Shown here piece after piece: positions 31,043 through 34,572 of a stretch of DNA of 34,572 bases. The number at the start of each line of letters is the position of its first letter. The first letter of the stretch is position 1. The DNA is taken from positions 1 through 34,572 of the forward strand of contig JAITGD010000008.1 of assembly GCA_031280885.1 (NCBI GenBank), read 5' to 3'. The notes below the pieces were generated by a model that did no database searches, was not told where the DNA came from, and saw only the letters and a list, made by a program, of their open reading frames with translations. A program made the translations under genes and the position numbers. Source of the DNA: Prevotellaceae bacterium (GTDB lineage Bacteria; Bacteroidota; Bacteroidia; Bacteroidales; UBA932).

Positions 31043-31109
31043 CCCTCTGATATGTTCGAGAGAAATATCGGTATGTAGATGTATATCAAATTTAAATATC
31101 AGTAACACA

Positions 31110-33362
31110 ATGAAAAAATATCGATTTTTGACTTTACTTTTGATGCTTTCGGTCGTTTTTGCGACGTGTCGTGATTTGGGCGACGAGGATTATACTCTTT
31201 TCGTTGATCCATACATCGGTTCGGGCGGTCACGGGCATGTTTTTGTGGGCGCCAGCGCTCCTTTTGGCGCCGTTCAGCTTGGCCCGAACAATATTCACAA
31301 GGGTTGGGACTGGTGCTCTGGATATCACTATTCTGACAGTATTTTGATTGGTTTTTCGCATACTCATCTCAGCGGAACCGGATGCACCGAGCTTGGAGAC
31401 GTGATGCTTATGCCATACCTTGGCGATGTGCGCACTTCGATTGGAAATCAGAATAATATCGACGGGGCGTATTCCTCCTACTATCGGCACGAAAACGAAG
31501 CGGTGGCTCCGGGCTATTATTCGCTTGAGATGGAGAACGGAGTTAAGGTGGAATTGACTGCAAGCGAGCGAGTTGGATTTCATAAATATCTTTTTCCAAA
31601 GGATGGCGAGAGGCATGTGATGATTAATCTCAAGGACGGAAATGGCGATCGAGCGGTGGATACTTACATCAAACTTATTGACGAATATACAGTGGAAGGC
31701 CACAGATTTTCAAAGGCTTGGTCGCCATATCATGAGGTTTATTTTACTTTGAAAAGCGATAAGCCCATTGCTCGTCTTTTGGTTTTTGAGGATGATGAGC
31801 CTGTGGGCGAAAACGAGGCGAAGGGGCGAGCATCGAAGGGTGTGTTATCGTTTAAAGAGCCTTTAAATAAGATACATATAAAGACGGGGATTTCATCGGT
31901 AAGTTGCGCAAATGCTGCGGCAAATATCGAAGCTGAAATTCCTCATTGGGATTTCGATAAAACACTGTCGCAGACTAAGAAGAAGTGGAACGACGAGTTG
32001 TCGAAAGTTAAACTCGAAACAAAGGATGGCGTTGCTAAACGGATTTTTTATACCGCTATGTATCACGCATGTATAGCTCCGACGATGTATTGCGACGTAA
32101 ACGGAGAATTTCGCGGAAACGATAGAAAAGTTTATTCCGACAAAGGGTTTGTGAACTATTCTACTTTTTCGCTTTGGGATACTTATCGCACTGCACATGA
32201 GCTTTATACGCTGATACAACCGGAGAGGGTTAATGATTTTGTAAATTCGATGCTCGGCATATTTGATCAGCAGGGCAAACTTCCGATCTGGCCTTTGGTT
32301 GGCGGCGAAACCAATCAGATGCCGGGCTACAGCGCGGTTCCTGTCATTGCCGACGCTTATCTCAAAGGTTTTACGGGTTTTGACGCCGAGCGCGCTTTTA
32401 ATGCGATGAAAACTTCGGCTACATATCCGCGCCAAAACGGGGTGAATTATGTGATGGAAAAGTCTTATATTCCATGCGATAAGGTGTATGAAGCAACTTC
32501 CATCGGCATGGAATACGCCGTTGATGATTGGGGGATAGCTGCAATGGCCAAACGCATGGGCAAGGATGATGATTTCGAGTATTTTGCACGTCGAGCCAAT
32601 TACTATAAAATGTATTTCGACACTTCGATATCTTTCATCCGTCCTCGAATGGATGACGGTTCGTGGCGCACGCCGTACAATCCAATTAAATCAGAGCATT
32701 ATACGGGTGATTTTTGCGAAGGAACCGGCTGGCAATACACCTTTTTCGTTCCTCATGATCCCGAAGGGCTTATCGAGCTGTTTGGAGGCGACGAGAAGTT
32801 TGAAATAAAACTCGATTCGCTGTTTACCGTAACAGGAGATATGGGCGAAAAGGCTTCGGCCGATATCACCGGACTTATAGGTCAATACGCTCACGGTAAC
32901 GAACCAAGCCATCATGTGGCGTATCTCTATGGATTTGCTGGGCGCCAATGGAAAACAGCCGAAAAGGTGCGATTCATACTCGACGAGTTTTATACCGATA
33001 AGCACGATGGAATTATTGGAAATGAGGATTGTGGACAGATGTCGGCTTGGTATATAATGTCGTGTTTCGGATTTTATCCTGTAAATCCCTCAAATGGAAT
33101 TTATGTTTTCGGAAGTCCGCGATTTGAAAAGATGTCAATAAACGTGGGGCAGGGAAAAACATTTGAAATAGAGACTGTAAACCACAGCGCCGAAAATATC
33201 TACATACAGTCGGTCGAATTGAACGGCAAAGCGTACAATAAGGGCTACATCCGTCATAGCGACATAGTTAATGGCGGCAGTCTGAAATATGTGATGGGCA
33301 ATAAAGCAAATCCGGATTTCGGCTCCTCGATAGACGACCGTCCGAAATCGTTTTTATTTTAG
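31110..33362 (+). CDS. GH92 alpha-mannosidase, exported (probable lipoprotein)
   Basis: A 750-residue glycoside hydrolase family 92 enzyme; this calcium-dependent family removes mannose mostly from alpha-1,2 (and 1,3/1,4/1,6) linkages of N-glycans and yeast mannan. The signal peptide MKKYRFLTLLLMLSVVFATC ends at Cys-20, a possible though imperfect lipobox. Family blocks are DPYIGSGGHGHVFVGASAPFG, GYHYSDSILIGFSHTHLSGTG, SLWDTYRTAHELYTLIQPER, GYSAVPVIADAYLKG, EGTGWQYTFFVPHDPEG (an acidic catalytic region) and GNEDCGQMSAWYIMSCFGFYPVNP. The ATG at 31110 is used instead of 30993. No SusC/SusD pair is adjacent, so it is a lone glycan enzyme here. Confidence 0.94.
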   Translation: MKKYRFLTLLLMLSVVFATCRDLGDEDYTLFVDPYIGSGGHGHVFVGASAPFGAVQLGPNNIHKGWDWCSGYHYSDSILIGFSHTHLSGTGCTELGDVMLMPYLGDVRTSIGNQNNIDGAYSSYYRHENEAVAPGYYSLEMENGVKVELTASERVGFHKYLFPKDGERHVMINLKDGNGDRAVDTYIKLIDEYTVEGHRFSKAWSPYHEVYFTLKSDKPIARLLVFEDDEPVGENEAKGRASKGVLSFKEPLNKIHIKTGISSVSCANAAANIEAEIPHWDFDKTLSQTKKKWNDELSKVKLETKDGVAKRIFYTAMYHACIAPTMYCDVNGEFRGNDRKVYSDKGFVNYSTFSLWDTYRTAHELYTLIQPERVNDFVNSMLGIFDQQGKLPIWPLVGGETNQMPGYSAVPVIADAYLKGFTGFDAERAFNAMKTSATYPRQNGVNYVMEKSYIPCDKVYEATSIGMEYAVDDWGIAAMAKRMGKDDDFEYFARRANYYKMYFDTSISFIRPRMDDGSWRTPYNPIKSEHYTGDFCEGTGWQYTFFVPHDPEGLIELFGGDEKFEIKLDSLFTVTGDMGEKASADITGLIGQYAHGNEPSHHVAYLYGFAGRQWKTAEKVRFILDEFYTDKHDGIIGNEDCGQMSAWYIMSCFGFYPVNPSNGIYVFGSPRFEKMSINVGQGKTFEIETVNHSAENIYIQSVELNGKAYNKGYIRHSDIVNGGSLKYVMGNKANPDFGSSIDDRPKSFLF

Positions 33363-33410
33363 AATCAGGATTTCAGGAACCAAGAGCCAGGATTTTTAGA
33401 ATAAAGAGTT

Positions 33411-34572
33411 TCATCTCCAGCTTTTGATAAAGAACAAAAGAATCAATCCGTAGATTTCTAAACGTCCGGTAATCATCAGGATAGTCAGCATCAATTTACC
33501 TAATGGATTGAGAAGGTCGTAGTTACTTAGCGAGCCGAACATGCCGAATCCGGCTCCGCCGTTGGATATCGAAGCCAGCGAAACCGAAAATGCCGACATC
33601 AAATCAATGTCGGTCAAGCTGAGTACTATGGTGGAAATGAAGGTTATCAGCAGGAAAAAAAGCATGAACAGGGTGATGGAATATCCGGTTTCGTCGTCGA
33701 TAATATGGTTGCCGATTTTTACCGGTACTACGGCGTTTGGATGTTGCTGTTTTTTGACCTGCGCTTTTAGCGATCTGATGAAAATCAGGAATCTATCGAC
33801 TTTAATTCCTCCGACGGTTGAGCCGGCGCAACCTCCCTGAAGCATGAAAAATAGCAGTAAAAGAATTGAAAACGAGGGCCATACTGAGGAGTCGGAGGAG
33901 GCGTATCCGGTGGTTGTGATAACGGATATAACCTGAAATGAGCCTTGCATAAGCGATTCGCCGAAGGATGAAAATTGCCCTGAAATCCAAAGATTTAAAC
34001 TGACAAGTATGAGACCCGCAGCTATTGATAGCATGTAATAACGTACTACGGGAGAACGTAATAGAGAGCCTGAACGACGTACGAAGGTCGAATACAACAA
34101 TCCGAAGTGAATACCCGACATCATCATAAAGAACATTATAAGTATCTGAACAAGTGGGGTAAATGATGCGATGCTGTCGTTTTTTGTTGAAAATCCGCCT
34201 GTAGCTATTGTCGAAAAAGCGTGATTAATAGCATCAAACCAATTCATTCCGGCAATTTTGAGCATGATAAAGCAAAGCAAAGTGCCGGCAATGTAAACCG
34301 AGAGGATAACGTGTATGGTTTCCTGCGCTTTATACACAAAATTATCCTTAGCCAGCGAGGACATTTCGAGTTTCGACAGCCTCATCTTGTTCATTCTCAT
34401 GGCCGGAGCTACAAGAAGCGCGAAGAGAACTACGCCAACGCCACCCATCCATTGGGTAAACGAGCGGAAAAAGAGGATGCTACGAGGTAAAGATTCGATA
34501 TTTTGCAAAATAGTAGCTCCTGTGGTTGTGTATCCCGAAACGCTTTCGAACCAGGCGTCGAGCACACTAAAT
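33411..34572 (-). CDS. TrkH-family potassium uptake protein, partial (N-terminus outside window)
   Basis: The visible 386 residues are the C-terminal part of a TrkH/KtrB-type channel subunit that moves K+ across the inner membrane. The reading frame continues beyond the right edge (FSVLDAWF...), so the ORF-track Met, a GTG codon, is internal. Filter-like glycines are seen in ESVSGYTTTGATI, FSTIATGGFST, VITTTGYASSD and ASISNGGAGFG, the four pore loops of the family. About 100 residues of the N-terminus are missing. No trkA is visible in the window. It converges on the GH92 gene over a 48-base gap. Confidence 0.92.
   Translation of the reverse strand, partial: FSVLDAWFESVSGYTTTGATILQNIESLPRSILFFRSFTQWMGGVGVVLFALLVAPAMRMNKMRLSKLEMSSLAKDNFVYKAQETIHVILSVYIAGTLLCFIMLKIAGMNWFDAINHAFSTIATGGFSTKNDSIASFTPLVQILIMFFMMMSGIHFGLLYSTFVRRSGSLLRSPVVRYYMLSIAAGLILVSLNLWISGQFSSFGESLMQGSFQVISVITTTGYASSDSSVWPSFSILLLLFFMLQGGCAGSTVGGIKVDRFLIFIRSLKAQVKKQQHPNAVVPVKIGNHIIDDETGYSITLFMLFFLLITFISTIVLSLTDIDLMSAFSVSLASISNGGAGFGMFGSLSNYDLLNPLGKLMLTILMITGRLEIYGLILLFFIKSWR

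Noticed and set aside
30993-31109. ORF-track start of the GH92 gene at 30993
   Set aside because: It precedes the promoter box at 31035 and adds 39 residues before an obvious signal peptide.

Overview
The window is chromosomal DNA from a member of the Bacteroidetes, most likely order Bacteroidales. The case rests on gene content and signals seen here. A secreted BACON / Ig-like / leucine-rich-repeat protein opens the window. A GH92 alpha-mannosidase and a Bacteroides-style xylulokinase lie near the end. There are short leaders without strong Shine-Dalgarno sequences, and a TAnnTTTG promoter -7 box sits just upstream of nearly every transcription unit. No plasmid, phage or transposase gene is visible, and genus cannot be assigned from sequence alone.

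Layout. 1-1108 is the 3' part of the surface LRR protein, followed by a repeat-rich gap. 1598-2449 encodes a Tat-exported sugar phosphate isomerase/epimerase-like protein. 5161-2552 (minus) is a two-gene unit of a BASS-family transporter and 1-pyrroline-5-carboxylate dehydrogenase. Divergent from it is a small Cys-rich membrane protein (5230-5469), then pyrH-frr-fabD (5593-7842). 12687-7852 (minus) is a compact thiamine operon tenA-thiD-thiS-thiE2-thiE-thiG-thiH behind a 120-nt leader that looks like a divergent TPP riboswitch. It covers thiazole synthesis, HMP salvage/phosphorylation and coupling; thiC and thiF are not in the window.

12770-13590 is a gene-free repeat nest with REP-like palindromes and inverted repeats. 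13594-15080 holds an array of nine exact-period 42-bp repeats, open as 14-aa repeats, followed by an unrecognised 256-aa protein; both probably lie on one transcript. 15314-15961 is a HAD phosphatase whose 3' end runs into a GGACTNTT-type repeat. 21408-16147 (minus) is a three-gene unit: an exported multi-Ig protein, a TPR sensor histidine kinase and signal peptide peptidase SppA. Its promoter is back-to-back with that of tmk (21499-22173).

25808-22170 (minus) is ahcY, an NAD(P)H:quinone oxidoreductase-like flavoprotein and glyS, preceded by tRNA-Lys(CTT). 28372-26160 (minus) is a DoxX-like membrane protein plus a Tat-type Gfo/Idh/MocA oxidoreductase. 28373-29452 is a second gene-free repeat nest, with a near-identical duplication of REP-like palindromes and a 41-bp tandem array. 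xylB (minus) and the GH92 mannosidase (plus) are divergent, and a truncated TrkH potassium transporter closes the window.

Most of the window is housekeeping metabolism plus glycan use. The least explained items are the 42-bp-repeat ORF with its neighbour, the degenerate TPP-riboswitch-like leader, the Ig-protein/histidine-kinase/SppA unit, and several families of short intergenic repeats. Several ORF-track starts (TTG or GTG codons lying inside promoter or leader sequence) were corrected to downstream ATGs.
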